NCBI GenBank assembly: GCA_964449165.1
Contig: CAYVAT010000002.1
Coordinates: forward strand, 124,001-188,000
Direction of reading: 5' to 3'
Length of the DNA: 64,000 nt
Source of the DNA: CAYSCW01 sp964449165
GTDB taxonomy: Bacteria; Acidobacteriota; Aminicenantia; Aminicenantales; Aminicenantaceae
Shown: positions 1 through 8,274 of the stretch, in pieces
How positions within the stretch are numbered: the stretch's first letter is position 1
Layout of the letters: every line of letters starts with the position of its first letter
Notes under the pieces: generated by a model
Told to the model about the DNA's origin: nothing
Databases searched by the model: none
The model's input: the letters and a program-made list of their open reading frames with translations, nothing else
Position numbers and translations under genes: made by a program

Positions 1-72
1 TCGCTTGATGGCGTAATAGGAGCGATAGAGAAGAGAATAGCCGTCAATGAGAAAAAGCTTTTTTTCTGCCAT
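1..72 (-). CDS. polA: DNA polymerase I, N-terminal fragment (cut by window edge)
   Basis: Only the first 24 codons lie in the window; the gene runs leftwards off position 1. The reading begins with an ATG at 70-72 and gives a short peptide with the motif LFLIDGYSLLYRSYYA, which matches the start of the 5'-3' exonuclease (FEN) domain of bacterial Pol I, where the first Asp is a metal ligand. In the family this enzyme fills gaps and removes RNA primers. The assignment rests on this motif alone, so the rest of the protein cannot be judged. Confidence 0.72.
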   Translation of the reverse strand, partial: MAEKKLFLIDGYSLLYRSYYAIKR

Positions 73-154
73 TCTATACTTAGTTGAGGTTTAAAGGGCG
101 AGCTTTGCTTCCCCTATCTTTACGGACATCACAGCGCACCTCTTCTCGAATGTC

Positions 155-427
155 TTATGATTTTTCTTCCGATCTCAAGAGGTGGTCGAAATGACCAGCA
201 GAGACTTCTTCAACAATCTGCGAGTGTTGGGTTTTGACAATTTCCTGGATTTTTTCTTCGAGGTCAGGATGGTGCAGTAAGGAGGTGTAGTAGGTTTTTC
301 GAGAGGCCAGAACTTTTCCAGAAGCATAAACGATGGATTCGATGTAATGTGCCTTTTTTCCTTTATCCTGTGTTTGGATATGAATCCTGACGCTTTTGTG
401 CTCGATTTCCGAGTTGAATCCACGCAT
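155..427 (-). CDS. Conserved-looking small protein of unknown function (90 aa)
   Basis: I do not recognise this protein. It is hydrophilic, without signal peptide or membrane segment. The first half looks like beta strands (alternating IHIQTQ, SIVYASGKVL) and the second half like a helix, and it ends in charged residues. A good -10/-35 pair lies 25 bp upstream of the ATG at 425-427 and an AGAGGA element precedes the start, so expression is likely. It is upstream of and on the same strand as polA, 82 bp away, and could be co-transcribed with it. No function is proposed. Confidence 0.6.
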   Translation of the reverse strand: MRGFNSEIEHKSVRIHIQTQDKGKKAHYIESIVYASGKVLASRKTYYTSLLHHPDLEEKIQEIVKTQHSQIVEEVSAGHFDHLLRSEEKS

Positions 428-452
428 GAAAATTTCCTCTTTTCAATCCATT

Positions 453-480
453 ATTATACTCTTAACCTTCAATATATCAA
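453..480 (-). promoter_or_regulatory. Sigma70-type promoter for the 90-aa gene
   Basis: On the minus strand TTGATA (475-480) and TATAAT (453-458) are separated by 16 bp. The start codon of the 90-aa gene follows about 25 bp later with a Shine-Dalgarno-like AGAGGA. It diverges from the yceD promoter. Confidence 0.65.
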
Positions 481-526
481 GGTTGTAAATCCTTCTTTTT
501 ATGGGGCAAAAGGCCTGGGGCTGTTA

Positions 527-554
527 TTGACAAAGAGAAGCAAGATGGTATAAT
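527..554 (+). promoter_or_regulatory. Sigma70-type promoter of the yceD-rpmF-plsX-fab operon
   Basis: TTGACA (527-532) and TATAAT (549-554) are both perfect consensus hexamers with a 16 bp spacer. The yceD ATG is at 578, so the leader should be only about 17 nt. This should be one of the strongest promoters in the window and fits an operon making a ribosomal protein and fatty-acid synthesis enzymes. Confidence 0.8.
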
Positions 555-577
555 AGGGAGACTTTTAGAGAGAAGCA

Positions 578-1096
578 ATGATTATAGATATTGATCGATT
601 ACCAAAAGAGGGATTAAAAGTCTCGAAGGAGTTTGAATTTATTTGTGATGAACTAGTAGAGGAAAGTGCGGTTTTTCTAGAGCCTGCCCACGTGGATCTG
701 ACAGTTAAGAAAATCGGGGAAGAGATTTCCATAAAAGGGCGTATCAAGGCAAGACTCAGCTTCAATTGTAGCCGCTGTCTGGTTCCATTCGAATTTCCCA
801 TAGACTCCCGTTTTGATCTTGTCTATGTGCCTGAAGAGCTTTTTGAGCTGAAGGAAGAGTTGACTCCTGATGATATGGATCGATTTCTTTACTTTAACCG
901 GAAGCTCGACCTCAAGGAGGTCGTCCTAGAACAGTTAAACTTGACCTTTCCGGTCAAGCCTTTATGCTCTGAGAGCTGCCAGGGGCTCTGTCCTGTTTGT
1001 GGCAAGATTATCAGGAATGGAGAATGTTCCTGCGTCAGCACGAGGAGCGATCCACGCTTGGAGAAGTTGAAAATATTCATTCGAGATAAAAGATAA
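578..1096 (+). CDS. yceD: YceD/DUF177 family protein, upstream partner of rpmF
   Basis: Protein of 172 aa of the YceD (DUF177) family, which is usually encoded directly before rpmF; in plants the relative is tied to 23S rRNA accumulation. Visible features are a central Cys pair (C64, C67 in CSRC) and a C-terminal cluster of Cys (130, 134, 138, 141, 150, 152) that could bind zinc. The LDLKEVVLEQL helix followed by a PVKPLC segment is typical of the family. The stop codon abuts the rpmF ATG with no gap. A role in rRNA or large-subunit processing is inferred from family and context. Confidence 0.85.
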   Translation: MIIDIDRLPKEGLKVSKEFEFICDELVEESAVFLEPAHVDLTVKKIGEEISIKGRIKARLSFNCSRCLVPFEFPIDSRFDLVYVPEELFELKEELTPDDMDRFLYFNRKLDLKEVVLEQLNLTFPVKPLCSESCQGLCPVCGKIIRNGECSCVSTRSDPRLEKLKIFIRDKR

Positions 1097-1279
1097 ATGG
1101 CGAATCCTAAGAGAAGACATTCTCATTCCAGAAAAATGAAAAGAAGGGCTCATCAGGCTCTCTCTGTTCCTCCTCTTGCTATATGCTCCAACTGTGGGAA
1201 TCCGAAGCTCCCGCACCGTGCTTGTCCAGAGTGTGGGTTTTATAAAGGGAGACCCGTGATCGAGGGAGCAGAAGAATAA
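1097..1279 (+). CDS. rpmF: 50S ribosomal protein L32
   Basis: A 60-aa basic protein of normal L32 length. The MANPKRRHSHSR start is diagnostic, and a zinc ribbon of the four-cysteine type is present (C30, C33, C43, C46). It is a component of the large ribosomal subunit. It lies directly after yceD and 18 bp before plsX, the classic yceD-rpmF-plsX-fab order that couples ribosome and membrane-lipid synthesis. Confidence 0.96.
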   Translation: MANPKRRHSHSRKMKRRAHQALSVPPLAICSNCGNPKLPHRACPECGFYKGRPVIEGAEE

Positions 1280-1297
1280 CCATCAAGAGAGGTTTCA

Positions 1298-2302
1298 ATG
1301 AGAGTCGCTGTTGACGCCATGGGGGGAGATTACGGGCCTAAAGTTATCGTGGAAGGTGCTGTTCAAGCGTCTCGTGATCATCAGATCGAAATCTTTCTCG
1401 TCGGAGTCGAAGAGCTCATAAAAAAAGAGTTTAAGAAGATTTCTTCATCTCGAGCCAAGATTTCAATAATCAATGCCTCTGAAACCATCGGCATGGGAGA
1501 AGGGCTTCTCTCTTTCCGGCGAAAAAAAATGAGCTCCATTCGGGTAGGAACGCAGCTGGTCAAAGACGGCGAAGCAGAAGCGTTTGTTAGTGCAGGTAAT
1601 ACAGCAGCTGTGGTCTATATCTCTAGGAAGGTTATTGGATCATTAAAGGGAGTGGAAAGGCCGGCTTTAGCCCTTCTCGTCCCCACGTTAAAAGGGATGA
1701 CGCTGCTCATCGATGTGGGCGCAAATGTTAATTGTCAATCCTATCACCTGGTACAGTTTGCGGTCATGGGGCAAATCTTCATGGAGAACATTCTGGGTTT
1801 GAAGAATCCTTGTATAGGCCTGATGAGTATAGGAGAGGAGGATACAAAGGGAAATGCGCTGACAAAGGAGACCTTCGAGATGCTTCAGGGGGCTCCGCTG
1901 AATTTCATCGGTAACGTGGAGGGAAAGGATATTTATTCAGGTAGGGCAGATGTGATTGTCTGCGATGGCTTTACGGGAAATGTGGCGCTAAAAGTCAGCG
2001 AAGGAGTTATCGAAACTTTTTTCAACATGGCCCGCCATGAGATCATGAGGAACCTCTTCTCCAAGATAGGCTTTTTCTTGATGAAGAGAAACATCAAGAG
2101 GCTTTATAAAAAAGTGGACTACTCCGAATACGGAGGAGCACATCTTCTCGGCTTGAAGGGAGTTTGTATCGTCGGACATGGCCGGTCTAATCCCAATGCT
2201 ATCAAGAATGCGATAAGGATGGCTAAGGACTTTGTGACAAACAAGGTTCAGGAAAAGATTCAGAATGAACTGACAGCTGTCTCTCATATTCTGAGCAAGT
2301 GA
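1298..2302 (+). CDS. plsX: Phosphate acyltransferase PlsX
   Basis: Protein of 334 aa, usual PlsX length. It starts with the family hallmark VAVDAMGGDYGP and carries LIDVGANVNC and CDGFTGNVALK motifs. PlsX converts acyl-ACP to acyl-phosphate, the donor for PlsY in phosphatidic acid synthesis, and acts as a peripheral membrane enzyme. It sits between rpmF and fabG in a lipid synthesis operon, so its substrate acyl-ACP is made by the next genes. Confidence 0.95.
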   Translation: MRVAVDAMGGDYGPKVIVEGAVQASRDHQIEIFLVGVEELIKKEFKKISSSRAKISIINASETIGMGEGLLSFRRKKMSSIRVGTQLVKDGEAEAFVSAGNTAAVVYISRKVIGSLKGVERPALALLVPTLKGMTLLIDVGANVNCQSYHLVQFAVMGQIFMENILGLKNPCIGLMSIGEEDTKGNALTKETFEMLQGAPLNFIGNVEGKDIYSGRADVIVCDGFTGNVALKVSEGVIETFFNMARHEIMRNLFSKIGFFLMKRNIKRLYKKVDYSEYGGAHLLGLKGVCIVGHGRSNPNAIKNAIRMAKDFVTNKVQEKIQNELTAVSHILSK

Positions 2303-2311
2303 AGGATTAAC

Positions 2312-3052
2312 ATGTCATTCTCAGGGAAAGTTTCTCTGGTAACCGGAGCTTCCCAAGGGATTGGAGAAGCCATAGCCCTGGCTCTAGCTAAGCAAGGAGC
2401 TGAGCTCATCCTGGTTGATATCCAGAAAGAAAGATTGGAAGATGTGGCGGAAAGGATCATAGATCAGAATGGCAGAGCTTCTGCCTATCCTATGGATGTC
2501 ACGCAAACGGAAGAAGCCGCAGAGGTAGTCAAGATGGCGGTTGAAACCCATAAGAGAATAGACCATCTGGTCAATAATGCTGGAATAGCCAGGGATAACC
2601 TGCTGATGCGGATGAAGGAAGAAGAATGGGATGCCGTATTGGCGGTCAATCTGAAAGGGGTTTTCAATTTTTCCAGAGCTGTTATTCGCCACATGATTTC
2701 CAGACGGTTTGGGCGGATAGTTAATATTTCTTCTGTAGTTGGACTGATGGGAAATGTCGGACAGGCCAACTATTCAGCCTCCAAAGCAGGTGTGCTCGGC
2801 ATTACAAAATCGCTGGCCAGGGAAGTGGCCTCTAGGGGGATCACCATCAATGCCGTGGCTCCCGGCTATGTGGCTACTTCAATGACAGAGAAGCTTTCTG
2901 ATTCAGTGAAAAAAACCTTCTTGGATCACATTCCTATGAAAAGATTTTGCACGGTCGAAGAAGTAGCTCATGCGGTCAAGTTCCTTCTTTCTGATGAGGC
3001 TTCCTATATAACAGGACAAGTCATTAACATAAACGGCGGATTGTACATGTAG
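2312..3052 (+). CDS. fabG: 3-oxoacyl-[ACP] reductase FabG
   Basis: Protein of 246 aa, a short-chain dehydrogenase. The NADPH-binding TGASQGIG motif is at residues 11-18, NNAG at 88-91, and the catalytic Ser141, Tyr154 and Lys158 lie in NISSVVG and YSASK. It ends with ITGQVININGG, typical of FabG. It reduces 3-oxoacyl-ACP in each elongation cycle. Located between plsX and acpP. fabD and fabH, often in this cluster, are absent here and must be elsewhere. Confidence 0.94.
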   Translation: MSFSGKVSLVTGASQGIGEAIALALAKQGAELILVDIQKERLEDVAERIIDQNGRASAYPMDVTQTEEAAEVVKMAVETHKRIDHLVNNAGIARDNLLMRMKEEEWDAVLAVNLKGVFNFSRAVIRHMISRRFGRIVNISSVVGLMGNVGQANYSASKAGVLGITKSLAREVASRGITINAVAPGYVATSMTEKLSDSVKKTFLDHIPMKRFCTVEEVAHAVKFLLSDEASYITGQVININGGLYM

Positions 3053-3100
3053 GTTAAAAACCGCATTTAAGAGAAATATAATCAAAGAGGAGGAAAGATT

Positions 3101-3349
3101 ATGGAAAGAGAAGAGTTGTTGAAGAAAATAAAGGCCATCATCGCCGACAAGCTGAGTATCAGCGAAGATCAGGTGACAGAAGAAGCCTCCTTTATCGAAG
3201 ATTTGGGGGCTGATTCTTTAGACACAGTTGAATTGGTCATGGCCTTAGAGGATGAATTCAGCATGGATATTCCAGATGAGGAAGCAGAAAAGCTGACCAC
3301 AGTTGGGAAAGCCATGGATTATGTCTTAGGCTCACTTTCCAAAAAATAA
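3101..3349 (+). CDS. acpP: Acyl carrier protein
   Basis: An acidic 82-aa protein with the phosphopantetheine attachment motif DSL at Ser39 (GADSLDTVELVMALE) and the usual four-helix pattern. It carries growing acyl chains for FabG and FabF and supplies PlsX. A good AGAGGAGGAAAG Shine-Dalgarno lies just before the ATG, in keeping with the high expression expected of ACP. It is followed 20 bp later by fabF. Confidence 0.96.
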   Translation: MEREELLKKIKAIIADKLSISEDQVTEEASFIEDLGADSLDTVELVMALEDEFSMDIPDEEAEKLTTVGKAMDYVLGSLSKK

Positions 3350-3369
3350 AAAGAAGAATTTAGTCTCTC

Positions 3370-4644
3370 ATGAAAAAAACCCCCATTTCTCCAAGGGTTT
3401 TGTCCCTAAGAAGAGTGGTGGTGACCGGGATTGGGCTGGTTTCCCCGATGGGGGTAGGTCTGGAGGAGAATTGGCAGGCTCTGTTGGCAGGTAAGAGCGG
3501 GATCAGGCTCATCTCGCGGTTTGACGCCTCAGATTATACTTCTCAGATTGCCGGCGAAGTGGAAGAGTTTGACCCTCTGAGGTTCATCGAAAAAAAAGAA
3601 GTCCGTAAGATGGACAACTTCATCCAGTATGCTATAGCTGCGGCCCAATTAGCGGTTGAGGATTCCGAGCATCCACTCTCTTCGCTGGAAGGAGATAGAT
3701 GTGGCGTCTACATAGGCTCAGGAATTGGAGGGATTGGATCTATCGAGGATACGCACAGAACATTACTTGAAAAAGGGCCAGGCCGAGTCTCTCCTTTTTT
3801 TCTGGTCTCAGCCATCATCAACGAGGCTTCTGGTCAGGTCTCTATCCGTTTTAAAGCCAAGGGGCCAAATTCAGCTACCGCTACAGCCTGTACCACGGGA
3901 ACACATGCTGTGGGAGATTCCTTTCGCATCATAGCCATGGGGGATGCCGATATCATGATTGCAGGCGGGGCAGAGGCGCCCATAACGCCCTTGGGGCTTG
4001 CTGGATTTTGCGCTATGCGAGCTCTTTCCACCAGAAATGATGATCCCCCTCGAGCATCTCGGCCTTTTGATGCCCAGAGGGATGGGTTCATCATGGGAGA
4101 GGGTGCGGGTGTCCTCATTTTAGAAGAATTAGGGATGGCCTTGAGACGAGATGCCAGGATATATGCAGAGGTTGTAGGCTACGGCATGAGCGGCGATGCC
4201 TATCATGTGACCGCCCCTTGCCTCGATGGAGATGGAGCCTATCGAGCAATGAAGAGGGCTCTGAAGGATGGGAGGGTGGACCCAGAAGAAGTCCAATATA
4301 TAAATGCCCATGGCACATCGACTCTGTTTAACGACAAGATCGAGACACTAGCCATCAAGAGGTTGTTCGGCCCACATGCTTCCAGAATAGGGATCAATTC
4401 CACAAAATCCATGATGGGGCACCTTTTGGGAGCTGCAGGAGGGATTGAAGCAGGTATTACAGCTCTCTGTCTCAAAAACCAAGTTATGCCTCCGACCATC
4501 AATTACCAATTTCCTGATCCAGAATGTGATTTGGATTATGTGCCCAACAAAGCCCGTAAGGCAGAAGTCCGTTATGCCTTGAGCAACTCCTTTGGCTTTG
4601 GGGGGACAAACGGTGCCCTTTTGTTTAAAAAATTTGAAGAGTAA
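3370..4644 (+). CDS. fabF: 3-oxoacyl-[ACP] synthase II FabF
   Basis: Protein of 424 aa; the KAS fold is clear, with nucleophile Cys174 in TACTTGTHA, His314 in NAHGTST, Lys346 in STKSMMGH and His351. The C-terminal NSFGFGGTNG loop is complete. About 10 extra residues precede the usual RRVVVTGIG start, so the true start could be slightly internal, although no better ribosome site is obvious. It condenses malonyl-ACP with acyl-ACP. It is the last gene of the lipid operon; rnc, which often follows, is not here. Confidence 0.95.
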   Translation: MKKTPISPRVLSLRRVVVTGIGLVSPMGVGLEENWQALLAGKSGIRLISRFDASDYTSQIAGEVEEFDPLRFIEKKEVRKMDNFIQYAIAAAQLAVEDSEHPLSSLEGDRCGVYIGSGIGGIGSIEDTHRTLLEKGPGRVSPFFLVSAIINEASGQVSIRFKAKGPNSATATACTTGTHAVGDSFRIIAMGDADIMIAGGAEAPITPLGLAGFCAMRALSTRNDDPPRASRPFDAQRDGFIMGEGAGVLILEELGMALRRDARIYAEVVGYGMSGDAYHVTAPCLDGDGAYRAMKRALKDGRVDPEEVQYINAHGTSTLFNDKIETLAIKRLFGPHASRIGINSTKSMMGHLLGAAGGIEAGITALCLKNQVMPPTINYQFPDPECDLDYVPNKARKAEVRYALSNSFGFGGTNGALLFKKFEE

Positions 4645-4885
4645 GCATAGATGGAGGGTTTTCGTCCCGGCACAGGTAATAAGCGCATTCCGGGAGGAAC
4701 AGGGCAGAAAGGCCCGATTTTCTGGTCAGGCCTTTCCGTATAATAGTCTTCGAAGCCAAAATGATTTGTGGCTTCTCTCGGTTGCCCTCGGGAGAGTATG
4801 GCTTTCTCTGAGCGTGGCTTGCACCTGAGGGCTTGTTGGATTTCCATCAACGTATGATTGGAGTAAAAAGTAGAAGGAGGTTTCA
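4645..4885 (+). other. Intergenic region with hairpins before etfBA; possible promoter
   Basis: No gene is seen in this 241 bp gap. It holds several inverted repeats: TCCCGG/CCGGGA (4665-4670 and 4690-4695) and AAAGGCC/GGCCTTT (4708-4714 and 4729-4735). TATAAT at 4739-4744 could be a -10 for etfBA, but no convincing -35 is present. More short repeats (CTCTC/GAGAG near 4775-4797) lie in the would-be 5' leader. It matches no riboswitch class I could recall. A strong GGAGG precedes the etfB start. Confidence 0.4.
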
Positions 4886-5668
4886 TTGAATATCTATGTT
4901 TTTGTCAAAAGGGTTCCTGATACGGAATCAAAGATTAGGATAAACCACGAGACCGGCTCGATCATCGAGGAAGGACTCAATTTTGTCTTGAATCCCTACG
5001 ATGAGTATGCAGTGGAAGAGGCGCTCCGGTTGCGTGAGGCAAAGGGAGGCAAGGTTACTGTGCTTTCAGTCGGAACAGAAGAAGGCTTGGTTATTTTGAA
5101 AAAATGTCTAGCCATGGGTGCAGATGAGGCCGTGCTGGTGAAGGATGAGATCCCAGAGACCTATGATGGATTAAGAACGGCGAAGATCATTGCTCAAGCG
5201 GTAAAGAAGAAATTTTCGGATTTCGACCTGCTTCTATTTGGCAAGCAGGCTGTGGGCGTGGATAATGCCCAGGTTCCCTCCATGGTGGCCGAGTTTTTGA
5301 ACCTGCCTCAGGTGAATGTAGTAACAAAATTGGAGATTGAAAGCAGCCAGGGTGTTGCGCAGCGAGAGATTGAAGGAGCTTTGGAGAAAGTTTGCTTTGC
5401 CTTGCCGGCAGTCATCAGTGCTCAAAAAGGGTTGAACGAGCCGCGGTATGAAACCTTGAAGGGAATCATGATGGCCAAGAGGAAGGAGATACCTGTCTTA
5501 ACCCTGCAGGAATTAGATTTTAGCCAAGAGGATCTTGAGCCACAGATAGAGATTGCCAGGATGGAGAGTCCGCCCCAGCGGGAAACAGGCAAAGTCATCG
5601 AGGAGGAACCTGCCGAGGCTGCCAAGAAATTGGTGGAGTTTCTCCATCAAGAAGCCAAAGTTATCTAG
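4886..5668 (+). CDS. etfB: Electron transfer flavoprotein beta subunit
   Basis: Protein of 260 aa with the ETF beta fold. The N-terminus NIYVFVKRVPDTE, the segment LNPYDEYAVEEALRL and the AMP/FAD-binding region around DLLLFGKQAVGVDNAQV are characteristic. Translation starts at a TTG (4886-4888) placed 5 bp after AGGAGG; there is no closer ATG. With EtfA it forms an FAD-containing heterodimer that passes electrons from acyl-CoA or other dehydrogenases, or bifurcates them in anaerobes. No dehydrogenase partner is adjacent. Confidence 0.93.
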   Translation: MNIYVFVKRVPDTESKIRINHETGSIIEEGLNFVLNPYDEYAVEEALRLREAKGGKVTVLSVGTEEGLVILKKCLAMGADEAVLVKDEIPETYDGLRTAKIIAQAVKKKFSDFDLLLFGKQAVGVDNAQVPSMVAEFLNLPQVNVVTKLEIESSQGVAQREIEGALEKVCFALPAVISAQKGLNEPRYETLKGIMMAKRKEIPVLTLQELDFSQEDLEPQIEIARMESPPQRETGKVIEEEPAEAAKKLVEFLHQEAKVI

Positions 5669-5681
5669 AAGGAGGGAAAGA

Positions 5682-6653
5682 ATGATTATCGTTTTTATGG
5701 AAGTCAGAGATGGTGAAATAAAGAAATCCTCCTTGGAGGCTCTTTCTGAAGCGAGTAGAAAGGCTCAGGTTCTGGATACAAAAGCTGCGGCTGTCTTGGC
5801 CGGGCATAACCTGGAAAGCCTGGCTGACAAGATCTTCCCTTACGGAGCCTCGAAGGTCTATCTTTTGGAGAACACCCTTCTTAGCCATTATTCACCTTCC
5901 GCGGTTGCCCAGGCTCTTTCCCTTTTGATCGATGAGGTCAAACCTGAGATCATCTTCTTATCGGCAACTTCCATGGGGAAGGATTTGGCCCCCAGGCTTG
6001 CCGCAAAACTTGGAGTGAGCTTGGCCTCGGATTGCACGCGGATTGAGATTATGGATGGGAAGTTAGAAGTAGTGCGGCCGATTTATGCTGGGAAGGCTTT
6101 CTTGGCATTGCGCTTGAAATCTTCTCCTCAAATAGTCTCCCTCAGGCCAAACGTCTTCCCTTTGATTGAACCCTCAAAAGATAGGGGAGAGGTAGTCCGT
6201 AAGGATGTGGTCATCGCCGAAGATCAGGCAAGAGATCAGGTTAAAGAGCTGGTAAAGGAAGCAGGAGCCGAGCTGGATGTAACAGAAGCGGACATCGTGA
6301 TTTCAGGAGGCAGAGGGATGAAAGGACCCGAAAATTTTGAGCTGCTCCGGGATTTAATTCCTTTCCTCCCTCACTCTACCATTGGGGCTTCTCGCTCTGC
6401 TGTTGATTCAGGATGGATCGACCACCAACATCAGGTTGGCCAAACTGGAAAAACCGTCTCTCCTACTCTCTACATTGCTTTTGGAATCTCAGGGGCCATA
6501 CAGCACTTGGCAGGTATGAATTCCTCCAAGTTCATTATTGCTGTCAACAAAGACCCGGAAGCACCCATCTTTAAGGTGGCCAATTTCGGAGTGGTAGGAG
6601 ATCTCTTTGAAGTGATTCCCCACTTGAAAGAAGAGTTGCAGAAAATACAATAA
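5682..6653 (+). CDS. etfA: Electron transfer flavoprotein alpha subunit
   Basis: Protein of 323 aa, starting at the ATG at 5682 because AAGGAGGG sits 5 bp ahead; the open frame extends upstream into etfB but that part is not ETF-like. The C-terminal FAD domain is complete: VISGGRGMKG, GASRSAVDSGW, QVGQTGKTVSP, FGISGAIQHLAGM and AVNKDPEAPIF. It partners EtfB encoded 13 bp upstream. The redox partner is unknown; the membrane polyferredoxin on the opposite strand downstream is a possible but unproven neighbour in function. Confidence 0.94.
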   Translation: MIIVFMEVRDGEIKKSSLEALSEASRKAQVLDTKAAAVLAGHNLESLADKIFPYGASKVYLLENTLLSHYSPSAVAQALSLLIDEVKPEIIFLSATSMGKDLAPRLAAKLGVSLASDCTRIEIMDGKLEVVRPIYAGKAFLALRLKSSPQIVSLRPNVFPLIEPSKDRGEVVRKDVVIAEDQARDQVKELVKEAGAELDVTEADIVISGGRGMKGPENFELLRDLIPFLPHSTIGASRSAVDSGWIDHQHQVGQTGKTVSPTLYIAFGISGAIQHLAGMNSSKFIIAVNKDPEAPIFKVANFGVVGDLFEVIPHLKEELQKIQ

Positions 6654-6667
6654 GGAACACTATTTTT

Positions 6668-6697
6668 GGAAGGACTTCTGGTTACTCCAGTTCTTCC
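6668..6697. terminator. Possible shared terminator hairpin between convergent genes
   Basis: An imperfect inverted repeat (GGAAGGACTTCTGG and its partner ending TTCTTCC) lies between the etfA stop and the last codons of the convergent polyferredoxin gene, which it overlaps. It has an ATTTTT stretch on its left side, which would serve as the U-run for the minus strand only. Confidence 0.3.
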
Positions 6698-8274
6698 GGC
6701 AAGAAGATATCCAGCAGAACTTGGTTTTTATCTGACCGGTTCTCTCCTACGCTGGTTACATAGATAGCGGGCTTATCCACCACGGGGCATTTGTTCTCAC
6801 ATATTCCGCAGCCGATGCAGAGGTCGACGACCACAACCGGACATGCGGGATTCTTTATAGTTCCATCAGGAAGTTTCACTTCGGTATTCACTAGTTTTAT
6901 GGCTTTGGGAGAAGTGGGACAGTGTTCCTCACAGACAATGCACGGAGTTCCCATGCTGTATGGAATACAGCGGTTCTTGTCCACCCAGGCTGTGCCAATA
7001 ACGACCTTGATTTTTTCTGGGATGGTAAGCTCCTTAATAGCTCCTGTGGGGCAGACTTGGGAACAGAGGGAACAATAATATTCGCAGTAACCTATTTTGG
7101 GAACGAGCATGGGGGTCCACAGCCCTTCAGGGCCTGCTTCTGAGAGGGCAGGTTGGAGGGCATTTGTCGGGCAGACTTTCATGCACTCTCCACAGCGAAC
7201 GCATTTTTGGAGGAACTTCTTTTCGGGCAAAGCTCCAGGAGGGCGAATCAGCTTGGGCGAGGAACGGCGCAAAGAAGGAGAGAAGCGGAAAAAGGGGACG
7301 GCAATGGCTCCCAGGAGAGAGGTAAAGATGAGCTTTCTTCGAGAAAGGTTCACTTGTTTCACATCTTCAAGCCCTGATTTCAAGGGGAACCGGATGGCAT
7401 CAGTAGGACAGATCGAACTGCAGGTAAAGCAATAATCGCATTCAGAGCTTTTCCATTCTTCGTTAGGGAAAGGAGTGGCCTCTGTCTGACAATGGATTGT
7501 GCACAGTCTGCATTCTATGCATTTTTGTGGGTCAATGTGCAGCTTCAGCACATTCCACCTGGAGATGAGAGCTAAGAAGCCCCCCAGAGGGCAGATATAA
7601 CGGCACCAGAACCTCTCTCTTGTTAGGTTGAGGAGGACAAGGCCGATAAAAATCGCTCCGATGAAGAATCCTTGGAAAAATGTGGTGTTGATGGCCAGCC
7701 TTTCCAGGAATTGGACCAGATTGTCTCCGATGCTGAAGAGCTTAAGCTTGTAGAAGAGATCAATAAGAGCGTTGAAGCTGTATCGGAAGGCGGGAAGCAC
7801 GCTCCCTACAAAGGAGCGGTAAAGAAGCGATAAAGGGTCGAAGATTCCGACAAGATCAAGGGTTAAGAGAGTGCTGACCAGAAGAAATATCAGAAAGTAA
7901 TATTTCCAGGATAGAGGACCAGCAGGTTTTTTCTTTGGCTTTAAGAGCTTTGCTTTTTTAAAAATGAAGGAAAAAAATTGGTGTACAGCGCCGAGAGGGC
8001 AAACCCAGCCACAGACCACTCGTCCCAGGACAAAAGTGATCAAAATGGTTACAGCCGCAAAGATGAAGGAGAAAAAAACAGTCCGGGAGGCGATAAAGGT
8101 TGCTAGAGCAAGGAGAGGATCAAAATGAAAAAATATCTCTACCTGTCCTATGTAATCCTGTCCTGGGAAACGGGTTTGTAGCAGCAGATATATAAAGAGG
8201 CAAAAGAAAAGAGCCTGACTGAGGATTCTGAGGGCTTGGATGATCCTGTATTTCTTAGACCGTTCTTTTTTCAA
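6682..8274 (-). CDS. Membrane polyferredoxin, NapH-like plus NapG-like fusion
   Basis: Protein of 530 aa. Residues 1-240 hold about five membrane segments with two NapH-type motifs, CGWVCPLGA and RYICPLGG. Then comes a ferredoxin pair (CIECRLCTIHC, CDYCFTCSSICP). After a further hydrophobic stretch (about 315-330) a second block with at least four more Cys clusters follows (CVRCGECMKVCP, CSLCSQVCP, CIVCEEHCP, CIGCGICENKCP), like NapG/MauM. A fusion of the two chains is inferred. It would carry electrons across or along the membrane; donor and acceptor are unknown. The start overlaps the DUF362 gene by 20 bp. Confidence 0.85.
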   Translation of the reverse strand: MKKERSKKYRIIQALRILSQALFFCLFIYLLLQTRFPGQDYIGQVEIFFHFDPLLALATFIASRTVFFSFIFAAVTILITFVLGRVVCGWVCPLGAVHQFFSFIFKKAKLLKPKKKPAGPLSWKYYFLIFLLVSTLLTLDLVGIFDPLSLLYRSFVGSVLPAFRYSFNALIDLFYKLKLFSIGDNLVQFLERLAINTTFFQGFFIGAIFIGLVLLNLTRERFWCRYICPLGGFLALISRWNVLKLHIDPQKCIECRLCTIHCQTEATPFPNEEWKSSECDYCFTCSSICPTDAIRFPLKSGLEDVKQVNLSRRKLIFTSLLGAIAVPFFRFSPSLRRSSPKLIRPPGALPEKKFLQKCVRCGECMKVCPTNALQPALSEAGPEGLWTPMLVPKIGYCEYYCSLCSQVCPTGAIKELTIPEKIKVVIGTAWVDKNRCIPYSMGTPCIVCEEHCPTSPKAIKLVNTEVKLPDGTIKNPACPVVVVDLCIGCGICENKCPVVDKPAIYVTSVGENRSDKNQVLLDIFLPEELE

